Positions 49,622-57,775 of a stretch of DNA of 59,980 bases are shown here, piece by piece (the first letter of the stretch is position 1; each line of letters begins with the position of its first letter). This stretch comes from Chloroflexota bacterium (lineage in GTDB: Bacteria > Chloroflexota > Anaerolineae > Promineifilales > Promineifilaceae), in the NCBI GenBank assembly GCA_017993775.1, contig JAGOMA010000032.1, positions 1 to 59,980 on the forward strand, written 5' to 3'. The position numbers were made by a program, and so were the translations under genes. Under the pieces are notes generated by a model. That model worked only from the letters and a program-made list of their open reading frames with translations, searched no databases and was not told where the DNA came from.

Positions 49622-50962
49622 ATGATGAAAAGAGCGATTTTAGCACTCTTATTGACTGCTTTCATATTAGGATTTGGCAGCCAGAAGGCGGCCACAACCG
49701 CTGCGGCGCAGTCGCCCACCGGCGACATTTTAACTTTGGTAAATGCTTTGCGCGCTTCTTATGGTCTGCCGCCATTTGAATACAACCCGACGCTGGCCGT
49801 GGCGGCGCAAAACCACGCGAACTGGATGTCGCAAACGGCCGTCTACAGCCACACCGGCGCCGGAGGTTCCACACCCCAAACACGCGCCAATGCCGCCGGC
49901 TATCCCGGCTACGTTTCCGAAAACATCGTTGGCGGAACCAAACTCACCCCGCAGCAAGGGGTTACCTGGTGGCGAAACAGCGCCGTCCACTTCAACACCA
50001 TGATCTCCACGCGCTATTCACAGGCCGGCGTCGGGTTTGCCCAGGGCCACGACCAGAATTTTTACGTGTTGGTCGTTGGCCAGCCCGATAATTCACCCGC
50101 CGCCACCACCAATCGCCCAGAAGAGATGACCTACGCCAACATCCCCTTCTTTGTCGAACCGATTGAAGTCAGCCAGCCACGCGAAGATGGGTCGATCTGG
50201 CATACCGTCGGCGAAGGGCATACCCTGTGGGCCATCGCCGCCCGTTACGAAGTGACCATCGCCGACATCATGCTCTATAACAACCTGACGGAAAACTCGA
50301 CCATCAACCCGGGCGACGAACTGCTCATTCGCCTGGCGGAAGGGCAGGAACCGCCGCCCACGCCCACGCCGCCGGCCACGCACAAAGTTCGCCCCGGCGA
50401 TTCCGCCTGGACGATTGCCGCCTGGTATCACCTGGACCTGGGCGAACTGCTGTGGTTGAACAACATGCAAATCGACGACACGCTCCAGCCCGGCGACGAA
50501 GTGAAAATCCGGCTGCTGCCTGGGGAAGCGCCGCCGCCTACGCCCACGCCGCAGTTGGCCCACATTGTGCAAAGTGGTGATACCTTATGGGGCATTTCGC
50601 TGCAATACGGGCTGTCGATGGATCAACTGCTGGGGTATAACAACATCACCGAAAATGATTTGTTGGCTGTGGGGCAGGCTTTGTTGATTGTGCCGCCAAC
50701 GCCGCTGCCCACCCCGACCAGCGAACCGACGATAACGACGACACCTGCACTGGCAACGGCCGTGCCCACCCAGGCGCTATCATCACCTACATTTACACCT
50801 CAGGCCACAACGGCCGTAACCCGCGCAGCCATCACCCCCACCCCGGCCGCTGCGTCCGGAAACGACGACATGGGCCAAATCATTGGCATTGGGGCTATGG
50901 CTCTGGCGCTTGGCCTGGTTTTAATGGCCGGGATTGGCTTTGTGTTCTGGCAGCGTGAATAG
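49622..50962 (+). CDS. Secreted CAP-domain protein with three LysM repeats
   Basis: 446 aa. Signal peptide (about 1-29), CAP/SCP domain (about 35-160: LVNALRASYGLPPFEYN, AVAAQNHANWM, YSHTG, GYPGYVSENIVGG, FNTMISTRYSQAGVGFA), then three LysM modules (about 195-245, 257-302, 315-360) separated by Pro/Thr linkers, and a C-terminal membrane helix (about 420-442). LysM binds peptidoglycan glycan strands; the CAP role is unknown. Probably a cell-wall surface protein. No Shine-Dalgarno sequence is visible. Confidence 0.9.
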   Translation: MMKRAILALLLTAFILGFGSQKAATTAAAQSPTGDILTLVNALRASYGLPPFEYNPTLAVAAQNHANWMSQTAVYSHTGAGGSTPQTRANAAGYPGYVSENIVGGTKLTPQQGVTWWRNSAVHFNTMISTRYSQAGVGFAQGHDQNFYVLVVGQPDNSPAATTNRPEEMTYANIPFFVEPIEVSQPREDGSIWHTVGEGHTLWAIAARYEVTIADIMLYNNLTENSTINPGDELLIRLAEGQEPPPTPTPPATHKVRPGDSAWTIAAWYHLDLGELLWLNNMQIDDTLQPGDEVKIRLLPGEAPPPTPTPQLAHIVQSGDTLWGISLQYGLSMDQLLGYNNITENDLLAVGQALLIVPPTPLPTPTSEPTITTTPALATAVPTQALSSPTFTPQATTAVTRAAITPTPAAASGNDDMGQIIGIGAMALALGLVLMAGIGFVFWQRE

Positions 50963-50968
50963 AATATC

Positions 50969-51022
50969 TGATGCGTGACGCGTGATGGAATCACCGGTCA
51001 CGCATCACGCATTACGTATCAA
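50969..51022. repeat. Heptad-repeat hairpin between convergent genes
   Basis: GATGCGT/GACGCGT units followed by inverse CACGCAT/TACGTAT units; forms a hairpin of about 20 bp. Starts seven bases after the CAP/LysM stop codon. Confidence 0.75.
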
Positions 51023-51037
51023 CATCCCAAAAACCTG

Positions 51038-51778
51038 CTACCCGCCGATCAGGTCAAGCGGGTTAACGTTTGACCCAATCCGCTTGTCATAGATGTTGAG
51101 ATGGGTATGGTTGCCGCACCATTCACGGCCGTAACACAAATTCCCCTGCATATCCATCGTATACCCTTTGTTGCTTTCTGTGCCCACTTTTTCCCCAGCC
51201 CGAAGCGAATCCCCCAATTGCACCGTAAAATCACCATGCAAAATGGTCACCAGATAAACGTCATTTTCGATAATTAACGTTGGATTGCCATATTCATCGA
51301 CGTAAAGCGAGGTTACCACACCGTTGATGGGCGATAATACCGGCTCGCCGCGCCCGGCGGCCAGGTCGATGGCCATGTGGCCGTAGGACGCGCCATGAAT
51401 GCCCTGGGTGATCTGGTAGTTGGTGTAGGGAGCTTGAACGGCCGTTAGACTGCCGCTGATGTCGATTTTGGGCTGTGTCTGGCTGGAAGCGGATGCATCG
51501 GCGGGAACGGCCGTAGCCTGCACCTGAGCACGGTTGGGGGCAACGGCCGTTGGTTTGCTCATGGCCCCATACACGAACACCAAAATCAACAAAAACACGA
51601 CAACTGTATAACTGTTGACATAATCCAAAAGATAAAATCGTGCTGGCGGATAGGCATATTCATACTGTTCACCGCCATCATGCTCCTCGTAGAAAACCTC
51701 ATCAGCCGCATCCCAATAAGTGTCGGCCCGGGTAAACAGATCTTCATCAACCGCGTTCAAGTAAATATTAGCACCCAT
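51038..51778 (-). CDS. Membrane-anchored M23 (LytM) peptidase
   Basis: 246 aa. N-terminal cytoplasmic segment, one membrane helix (about 50-70, YTVVVFLLILVFVYGAM), linker, and an M23 domain with zinc/catalytic motifs GHMAIDLA (HxxxD) and NHTHLNIYD (HxH) plus PVLSPINGVV and VTILHGDF. Members cut peptide cross-links in peptidoglycan, but the fold also serves as a non-catalytic activator; the key residues here are present. It may remodel the wall near the secretion locus, but that link is only by position. Confidence 0.88.
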   Translation of the reverse strand: MGANIYLNAVDEDLFTRADTYWDAADEVFYEEHDGGEQYEYAYPPARFYLLDYVNSYTVVVFLLILVFVYGAMSKPTAVAPNRAQVQATAVPADASASSQTQPKIDISGSLTAVQAPYTNYQITQGIHGASYGHMAIDLAAGRGEPVLSPINGVVTSLYVDEYGNPTLIIENDVYLVTILHGDFTVQLGDSLRAGEKVGTESNKGYTMDMQGNLCYGREWCGNHTHLNIYDKRIGSNVNPLDLIGG

Positions 51779-51785
51779 GTTCTAT

Positions 51786-51814
51786 ATTTTACGTCACTAT
51801 GGAACTTTAGCCAA
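51786..51814 (-). promoter_or_regulatory. Candidate promoter for a leaderless M23 peptidase transcript
   Basis: On the minus strand TTGGCT (51814-51809), 17-bp spacer, TAAAAT (51791-51786), seven bases, then the ATG at 51778. No ribosome-binding site. Confidence 0.5.
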
Positions 51815-51973
51815 GAATATGATCTGCCAATCTCAGATGCCGCCAAAAATAATTACGGCTATAATACAGTAGCAATTTGGCGTGTGATTGGGCAGCAAAT
51901 TGGCAGAACTCGGCAAGCCTGAACGGCACGGCCGTTACCCAAACACCCGCCACCAAAACAAAACCATCCGTCT

Positions 51974-53863
51974 ATGATCATCACCTTCATCCTCCTGGGC
52001 ATCACCATCACCTTCTTCATTTGGGACAAAATCCGCTCCGATCTGGTGGCCATGATGGCCCTCCTGCTGCTCTATCTCCTGGGCATTCTCAACACCCAAC
52101 AAGCCCTGGCAGGCTTTTCCGACGCCACAGTAATCATGATCGCCGCTCTTTTCATCGTCGGGGAAGGATTGTCGCGCTCCGGCGTGACCGCCTGGGTTAG
52201 CCAGCAGATTTTGGCCCTGGCAGGCGACAGCCCGCGTCGCCTGCTGGTCATGGTGATGCTAGGCGCCGCCCTATTGTCCGCTTTCATCAGCAACACCGGC
52301 ACAGTAGCCACGCTGCTGCCGGCAGTCATCGCCATTGCCTGGAGCGTAAAAAGCGTCCCCTCCAAATATCTCATCCCCCTGGCTTTTGCCGCCAACGCCG
52401 GCGGATTACTCACCCTGACCGGCACCCCACCCAACATCATCGTCGCTGAAGCCCTGACCAACGGCGGATTTAAGCCGTTCAGCTTTTTTGAATTTGCCCT
52501 GATTGGCGTGCCGCTGCTCGTCATTACCATCGCTTACATGGTTGTGATGGGGCAGCGCAGCCTGCCACAGCACGAAACCGATGAGCAGCCGATAGACCTG
52601 GATGCCTCCATGCAGGCCATGGCCGATTCGTTTGCGCTGCAAGGCAAACTGTACCGGCTGCGCATCAGCTCCACTTCCTCTTTAGCCGGCAAGACGCTGG
52701 CCGAGGCTGCGCTGGGACATGATTTTAATGTCTCGGCGCTGCGAATTGAGAAACCGGCGGAAAGATCACGGCCGTCTCTCTCTTCGGCCGAAGTCACCCG
52801 CCGACAGGTACAGCGTACAGTTGAACATCTGCAAACTCACCAGGAAATCCCCACGGCCGATACCCAACTCCAGGTCAACGACATTTTGCTGGTAAAAGGG
52901 ACGCCCGAAGCCGTCCAGGCGGCCGTCGAACAATACGGTCTCTCTCTGGAAGAAATCGACGTCCATGAAAACGAATTAGCCGACGTACTGGTATCGCACG
53001 ACATTGGCGTGGCGGAAGTGCTGATCACGCCCCGCTCGGCCTACATTGGCCAAAGCCTTCAGGACGGCCGTTTCACGCAAAAATACGGCGTCCAGGTCAT
53101 CAGCATCCGGCGGGAAAACAAACTGATGTCCCGCCAGGGAACCAGGCTCAATTTTGGCGACGCGCTGTTGGTGCGCGGCCGCTGGGAAAACATCGAACTC
53201 CTACGCAACGAAAGCCGCAACTTCGTCGTCGTCGGCCAGCCGGAGGCGATGTCGCGCCAGATCATCGAACTCAACCGGCAGTCGGTTATTGCCACGCTGG
53301 CCCTGGTAGCCATGGTGGGCATGATGGTTTCCGGCCTCGTCCCCACGGTGATGGCGGCATTGATCACGGCCGTCATCATGATCCTCGGCGGCTGTCTCAC
53401 CCCCACCCAGGCCTACCGAACGATCAACTGGCAAAGCGTTGTCCTCATCGCCGCCATGATTCCCATGTCGACCGCGCTGCAAATCACTGGCGGGGCAGAT
53501 TTAGTCGCCAATTTACTGGTCAGCACGTTGGGCAGTTGGAGTAACCTGGCCTTGTTGGTGGGCATTTTTATCCTGACCACCGGATTTAGCCAGGTGATCA
53601 GCAATACGGCAACGGCCGTGCTCGTCGCTCCCATCGTTTTGGGCACAGCCGCCGCGCTGGGCGTGTCTCCCTACCCCCTCATGATGACCGTAGCCATCGG
53701 CGCATCCTCCGCCTTCCTGACACCCATCGCCTCTACCACTAACTTGATGGTGATGTCCCCCGGCGGCTACACCTTCAAAGATTTCGTCAAAAATGGACTT
53801 CCCCTGGTTTTGCTCTTCTTGCTCACGACGCTGCTGCTGGTTCCCATCATCTGGCCTTTTTAG
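51974..53863 (+). CDS. SLC13-family transporter with two RCK_C domains
   Basis: 629 aa. N-terminal and C-terminal blocks of transmembrane helices (about 1-190 and 440-629) with SNTGTVATLLP and SNTATAVLVAP, the paired SNT motifs of the DASS/SLC13 ion-transporter fold, and two TrkA-C (RCK_C) domains in the central cytoplasmic loop (about 222-315 and 333-420). Such proteins carry sulfate, dicarboxylates or similar anions with Na+; the RCK_C domains suggest ligand control. Substrate cannot be read from sequence. Adjacent mrp genes could supply the Na+ gradient. Confidence 0.9.
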   Translation: MIITFILLGITITFFIWDKIRSDLVAMMALLLLYLLGILNTQQALAGFSDATVIMIAALFIVGEGLSRSGVTAWVSQQILALAGDSPRRLLVMVMLGAALLSAFISNTGTVATLLPAVIAIAWSVKSVPSKYLIPLAFAANAGGLLTLTGTPPNIIVAEALTNGGFKPFSFFEFALIGVPLLVITIAYMVVMGQRSLPQHETDEQPIDLDASMQAMADSFALQGKLYRLRISSTSSLAGKTLAEAALGHDFNVSALRIEKPAERSRPSLSSAEVTRRQVQRTVEHLQTHQEIPTADTQLQVNDILLVKGTPEAVQAAVEQYGLSLEEIDVHENELADVLVSHDIGVAEVLITPRSAYIGQSLQDGRFTQKYGVQVISIRRENKLMSRQGTRLNFGDALLVRGRWENIELLRNESRNFVVVGQPEAMSRQIIELNRQSVIATLALVAMVGMMVSGLVPTVMAALITAVIMILGGCLTPTQAYRTINWQSVVLIAAMIPMSTALQITGGADLVANLLVSTLGSWSNLALLVGIFILTTGFSQVISNTATAVLVAPIVLGTAAALGVSPYPLMMTVAIGASSAFLTPIASTTNLMVMSPGGYTFKDFVKNGLPLVLLFLLTTLLLVPIIWPF

Positions 53864-54164
53864 ACCCCGTTCCCCAGTGCAGTATTCCACGTCCGAAGGT
53901 TTCTCCAGAGGTAATACCTTTGGCAGGCAGACGGGGGATTGCCGAAGCGAGCAACATCCTCTAGCAGACATGACATTCGGCGTGAACCAGCCTGATTTTT
54001 TACAATAGCGCCACTTCCCACCTTCGATCCATACTTGAAACGTCTGGATTTCCCAAACCCAGACACCTTACCCACTATTTTCTCGACGAGTGGGAGCCAC
54101 ACAACACCATCACCACATCTCTGCCGCTGGCGTTGGCCCTGCTCAGCAAAAGGAGTGAACCGCC
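53864..54164. other. Leader region of asnA with stem-loops
   Basis: 301 bp without a gene. Possible stems: CCGAAGGT/ACCTTTGG at 53893-53923, GTCTGG/CCAGAC at about 54047-54069 and CCCACT/AGTGGG at about 54074-54097. I saw no T-box consensus and do not assign a riboswitch. Confidence 0.45.
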
Positions 54165-55295
54165 ATGTTAGACAAGGTTGCAGACCTCGCCGGCCCCGGC
54201 ATTGGCAATTACGATGACCTGGCCAAAGTCCTGCCCACCGATTACACAACCCCCTTATCCCCCAAAGAGACCATGATCGCGCTCTACGCCGCCAAACAGT
54301 ACATTGAGGACAATTTGTGCCGGGAATTGAACCTTATCCCGGTGCAGGTGCCGCTCATTGTCGATTCGCAAAGCGGCGTGAATGATTACCTGGATCGGGA
54401 CGGCTCGCGTACGCCGATCCAGTTTCACATCAACAACGATCACAACCAGCATCCCATCGACGCCGAAGTGGTGCAGGCGGCGACAAAGTGGAAGCGAATG
54501 GCGCTGGCGCAGTTCGGCATGAATCCCGGTGAAGGGCTGCTGACGGACATGCGCGCCGTGCGCAAGGATTATTTTTTGGACCATGACCACAGCGTCTACG
54601 TAGATCAGTGGGATTGGGAGCGCGCGATTATTCCCCAGGAGCGCAATCTGGACTTTCTGACCTGGGTGGTTCAGCGCATTTGGAAGGTTTTGAAGGGCGC
54701 GGAGCGACGGGTGCAGGATATGTTCCCGGAACTAAAATCCGACAAATATCCCGATCTGCCGGAGGAACTGGTCTTTTTACATGCCGAGGATATTTTGGCG
54801 CGCTATCCGAATTTGCCGCGCAAACAGCGGGAGACGGCTATTTTGCAGGAATATCCGGCCGTGTTCATTTATGGCATCGGCTGGACGCTGGCGGACGGCT
54901 ACCCGCATGAAATGCGCGCGGCCGATTATGACGATTGGGTGACAGAGACGGTGTCGAAAGACGGCCGTGCCATGCACGGCTTAAACGGCGACATTTTAGT
55001 CTGGAACCCGGTGACCCGGCGGCGACACGAACTCTCCTCGATGGGCATTCGCGTCAACAAACAAACCCTGGTCCAGCAGTTAGACATCACCAACCAGCTT
55101 CATTTTCTGGACATGCCTTACCATCAAGCCATCCTCAACGACGACATTCCGTTGAGCATTGGCGGTGGCATTGGGCAGTCGCGCACGTTCATGTACCTGC
55201 TCAAAAAAGCCCATCTGGGCGAGGTCAGCGTCACCGTCTGGCCGCAAATCCTGAAGGATTTGGGCGCCGAGCGCAATATCTTTGTCTTAGAATAA
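54165..55295 (+). CDS. asnA: Aspartate-ammonia ligase (asparagine synthetase A)
   Basis: 376 aa, longer than the E. coli enzyme (330) by an N-terminal extension of about 40 aa. The class-II-synthetase-like fold is clear: LIPVQVPLIVD, TKWKRMALAQF, GEGLLTDMRAVR, HSVYVDQWDWE, LHAEDILARYPNLP, GHGLNGDILVWNPV-like MHGLNGDILVWNPV, ELSSMGIRV and SIGGGIGQSR. It makes Asn from Asp, NH3 and ATP in the cytoplasm. AAGGAG is eight bases before the ATG. Confidence 0.96.
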   Translation: MLDKVADLAGPGIGNYDDLAKVLPTDYTTPLSPKETMIALYAAKQYIEDNLCRELNLIPVQVPLIVDSQSGVNDYLDRDGSRTPIQFHINNDHNQHPIDAEVVQAATKWKRMALAQFGMNPGEGLLTDMRAVRKDYFLDHDHSVYVDQWDWERAIIPQERNLDFLTWVVQRIWKVLKGAERRVQDMFPELKSDKYPDLPEELVFLHAEDILARYPNLPRKQRETAILQEYPAVFIYGIGWTLADGYPHEMRAADYDDWVTETVSKDGRAMHGLNGDILVWNPVTRRRHELSSMGIRVNKQTLVQQLDITNQLHFLDMPYHQAILNDDIPLSIGGGIGQSRTFMYLLKKAHLGEVSVTVWPQILKDLGAERNIFVLE

Positions 55296-55303
55296 TGGGA
55301 ATT

Positions 55304-55345
55304 TCATGCGTGATGCGTGACGAGGGTTGGTTGCGCATCACGTAG
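55304..55345. repeat. Heptad repeat between asnA and the phosphoesterase gene
   Basis: CATGCGTGATGCGTGACG followed by an inverse GCGCATCACG. The TGA of the minus-strand phosphoesterase gene (55338-55340) lies within it. Confidence 0.7.
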
Positions 55346-56174
55346 CAATCAGGGTAATTTCGGTAATTTCCGGGGGGCAGTTAAAACGCACCGGTTCGTT
55401 GGTGACGCCGATGCCGCGATTGGTATAGACCCACAAATCCTTCACCTGAAAAAGGCCCATATCATATTTGCGCCCCAAATAAGGCAAGACCAACGCGCCA
55501 CCCAGGCGAGGAAAACGGACCTGTCCGCCGTGAGTATGCCCCGACAATTGCAAAGCAATTTCAGGGTAACGGGCATAGGTGTCGGCTAAATCTGGCTCGT
55601 GGAGCAGCAACACGACGGGCAAGCCGGCCGAACCGTTGTTTAAAGCCGCGGCCATGTCAGGTTTGCCCGCCCAGCCATCATCCAAACCGGCCAGATAAAA
55701 TGAACCGCCGCCCTGGGTAATGGGCAAGCCCTGGTTAATCAGCACCGGCAGGCGCGATTCATCGAAACCGGTCTGCACAATGGTGACATCGGTCCACAGG
55801 TCATGGTTGCCCATGATGGCGTAGACGCCCTGTTTGGCGTTCAGGTCGGCCAGGATGGGGGCTAATTCAAAGATGGCTTCAACGTCCCGCCAGACGTAAT
55901 CGCCAAGGAGGACTGTGAGATCAGGCTGCAGGCTGTTGGCGAGATCGACGGCCCGGCGCACGAGTTCGGGCTGGGTAAACGGCCGTAAATGAAAATCCCC
56001 CAACGCGACCAACCGAAACCCTTCCAGGGATGGGGCCAGATGTTTAATAGGTAACGTAAGGCGCTCGATAACCAGCTGATCAGACTCGTCGTTGGCGTTG
56101 ATGTGATACGTGGTCGCTGCGACTGCGCCGCCTAAAGCCAGCAATCCTGCGCCCAAGAATTTCCGTCGACTCAT
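55338..56174 (-). CDS. Exported metallophosphoesterase (YkuE/YaeI-like)
   Basis: 278 aa from the ATG at 56174. The N-terminus MSRRKFLGAGLLALGG is a Tat-type signal. Calcineurin-like metal motifs are all present: LGDFHLRPF (D-x-H), LLGDYVW (GD), MGNHDLW (GNHD), LLLHEPD and LSGHTHGGQV (GHTH). Close relatives act on UDP-diacylglucosamine-like lipids or other phosphoesters; the substrate is not fixed by sequence. A GTG at 56201 would add nine residues before the Tat motif. Its stop codon lies in a heptad repeat. Confidence 0.9.
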   Translation of the reverse strand: MSRRKFLGAGLLALGGAVAATTYHINANDESDQLVIERLTLPIKHLAPSLEGFRLVALGDFHLRPFTQPELVRRAVDLANSLQPDLTVLLGDYVWRDVEAIFELAPILADLNAKQGVYAIMGNHDLWTDVTIVQTGFDESRLPVLINQGLPITQGGGSFYLAGLDDGWAGKPDMAAALNNGSAGLPVVLLLHEPDLADTYARYPEIALQLSGHTHGGQVRFPRLGGALVLPYLGRKYDMGLFQVKDLWVYTNRGIGVTNEPVRFNCPPEITEITLIAT

Positions 56175-56229
56175 TAGCTGATCACCCAATTGGCTGGTCA
56201 CAAATTTGGTCCTGTGGGGTTAATGGGAA

Positions 56230-56273
56230 ACGGCCGTTACCTGCGTAACGGCCGTTACTTGCGTAACGGCCGT
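56230..56273. repeat. Three ACGGCCGT copies in an 18-bp tandem array
   Basis: ACGGCCGT at 56230-56237, 56248-56255 and 56266-56273. The centre copy lies in the 14-bp palindrome GTAACGGCCGTTAC. The array lies in the gap between the phosphoesterase and the holin-like gene. Confidence 0.9.
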
Positions 56274-56302
56274 TCTTTGCCTCAATATCAGAAGGTTGAT
56301 AC

Positions 56303-56650
56303 CTAATCGTCATCCAAAAACAGACTCAACGCCCAACTCACCAGACTAACAATCAGGCTGCCCCACAATGCCGGGAAAAAACCGTCCACCACCAGATAAG
56401 ACGTCAGCCAGGACGTAACCCAGAACAACAGCGCATTGATGATTAGCGTAAACAGCCCCAGAGTCACCACAATCAACGGCAGACTTAATAATTTCACCAA
56501 TGGTTTGATCAACCCATTGATTAAACCAAAAATCACAACCACCACCAGCGTGCCCACCAACCCACCGGACAAACTGATGCCACTCACGATCAACGCCGCA
56601 ACCCAAATAGCCACCGCGCTCACGATCATCCGCCCAATTAACTTAACCAC
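56303..56650 (-). CDS. Phage-holin-like four-helix membrane protein (PF04020 type)
   Basis: 115 aa, four hydrophobic helices, with the family's VVVVIFGLINGLIKPLVKLLSLPLIVVTLGLFTLIINALLF region recognisable in parts (GLINGLIKPL, LPLTLGLFTLIINAL-like) and a short acidic tail (FLDDD). These proteins are widespread chromosomal membrane proteins of unknown role; a phage origin is not implied. GTG start with AAGGAGAG upstream. Confidence 0.85.
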   Translation of the reverse strand: MVKLIGRMIVSAVAIWVAALIVSGISLSGGLVGTLVVVVIFGLINGLIKPLVKLLSLPLIVVTLGLFTLIINALLFWVTSWLTSYLVVDGFFPALWGSLIVSLVSWALSLFLDDD

Positions 56651-56700
56651 AATTTCTCTCCTTACTGAGTCTGCCGAGAACTTGCGCCTCGAATAGACAA

Positions 56701-56913
56701 TTACAGGCCAACTGCTTCGGTTTCTTCCAGGCTTGTTTCCCCATGAGATTGGACCAGTTGGCGCAAAACAACCGCAATCACCAGGGCGACGACAAACAGC
56801 GCCGCAATGACCACGCGCTGCCAGCCATCTGGTAACTTGTTAAATGTGTCAAACCCCAAATTTGATTCGTCGGCAACGGCCGTTTCCTCCATAACCGCAT
56901 CTACTTCACTCAT
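56701..56913 (-). CDS. Small single-pass membrane protein
   Basis: About 70 aa: acidic N-terminus (MSEVDAVMEETAVADES), then DGWQRVV and one helix (VVIAALFVVALVIAVVLRQL), with a short acidic tail. AGGAGG seven bases before the ATG at 56913 gives the start. Function unknown. Confidence 0.7.
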   Translation of the reverse strand: MSEVDAVMEETAVADESNLGFDTFNKLPDGWQRVVIAALFVVALVIAVVLRQLVQSHGETSLEETEAVGL

Positions 56914-56973
56914 CACTAACCTCCTCATGCAAAATACAATCCAAATAATTGTCCAATCGTATCCCCTATTTTA

Positions 56974-57297
56974 CTATATTTCCCTCAAGTCATCGCGCAC
57001 CGGCTCTTTAACGCGCAGGCCAATGCGATAGGCCGCCGACGACAACGCGTGGGCTGTCACCGGCCCAGATACCATCAGCAGCACAATCAGCAGCAGCGCC
57101 CGCCCCCATCCCAACGGGGTCCAGGCCACCGCGCCAATCAGAAGCAGCACCACGCCAAACACGCCCACTTTGCCGGTGGCGTGCAGGCGGGCATACACAT
57201 CCGGCAGGCGCACCATCCCCACAATGCCCACCACCGAAAAAAACGTGCCCAAAATGATCGCCACCAAGGCAACCACCTGTAATATGGTTGTCATCAT
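56974..57297 (-). CDS. mrpG: Na+/H+ antiporter subunit MrpG/MnhG
   Basis: 107 aa, three helices, with the MrpG signature LGTFFSVVGIVGMVRLPDVYARLHATGKVGVFGVV in pieces (GIVGMVRLPDVYARLHA). Subunit G of the multisubunit cation/proton antiporter in the cytoplasmic membrane. A 185-bp repeat-filled gap separates it from mrpF, while the other subunits are tightly packed. Confidence 0.92.
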   Translation of the reverse strand: MMTTILQVVALVAIILGTFFSVVGIVGMVRLPDVYARLHATGKVGVFGVVLLLIGAVAWTPLGWGRALLLIVLLMVSGPVTAHALSSAAYRIGLRVKEPVRDDLREI

Positions 57298-57352
57298 GTA
57301 CTTTTCCCTTTAACTGATGTTACATACCCCAAACCCTAAGGTTTGAAAATTA

Positions 57353-57399
57353 AATAATTTGCGCGTGTAGATTGGTCCAACCTACACGCGCAAATTATT
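57353..57399. repeat. Perfect 18-bp inverted repeat inside the mrp operon
   Basis: Left arm AATAATTTGCGCGTGTAG (57353-57370), loop ATTGGTCCAAC, right arm its exact complement (57382-57399). The loop's GATTGGTCC recalls the inverted repeat at 17780-17812. Confidence 0.85.
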
Positions 57400-57410
57400 C
57401 AATTCTTGTT

Positions 57411-57462
57411 CCGAAGGGTTTATGGGCCAGATAATCTGGCTTCTCAAGAGTAAACCCTTCGG
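57411..57462. repeat. AGACCC-AAGGGTTT family repeat inside the mrp operon
   Basis: Perfect 11-bp arms CCGAAGGGTTT / AAACCCTTCGG, extended by GGTCT on the right. A further AAACCCTAAGGTTT copy precedes at 57331. Same family as at 44982-45042. Confidence 0.75.
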
Positions 57463-57482
57463 GTCTGTACAGACTCGCTTCC

Positions 57483-57761
57483 CTAAAACATTTGCTCGTC
57501 GGCCACATATTTGGCCAGCGCAATGGTGGTGATAAATCCCAGGCCCGCCAAACCTAAGGCCACGTCGATGTAAATGCTATCGCGGTAAACCAGTGCCAGC
57601 AACACCAACATAGCCAGAAACAGCAAACTCAGCACATCCAGGCCAATCAGGCGGTCGATGACGTTTTCGCCACGCCAGACACGCCACACGGCCACGGCGA
57701 TGAGCGCCAGGTGAATGAGCAAAGAGAGGTAAATTGTGGTTGTTAGAATGGTTGTCAGCAT
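57483..57761 (-). CDS. mrpF: Na+/H+ antiporter subunit MrpF/MnhF
   Basis: 92 aa, three helices, with the family segment VWRGENVIDRLIGLDVLSLLFLAMLVLLALVY in part (RGENVIDRLIGLDVLS). Small membrane subunit required for Mrp complex assembly. Starts 14 bp after mrpE, with AAGG before the ATG. Confidence 0.92.
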   Translation of the reverse strand: MLTTILTTTIYLSLLIHLALIAVAVWRVWRGENVIDRLIGLDVLSLLFLAMLVLLALVYRDSIYIDVALGLAGLGFITTIALAKYVADEQMF

Positions 57762-57775
57762 CTTAGCCTTGTCGT

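Noticed and set aside
53864..54164. Possible T-box or other riboswitch before asnA
   Set aside because: Several stems exist, but no T-box consensus or other known core was found; kept only as an unassigned leader.
56303..56650. Holin-like gene as evidence of a prophage
   Set aside because: This family is common in ordinary bacterial chromosomes and no other phage gene is nearby.
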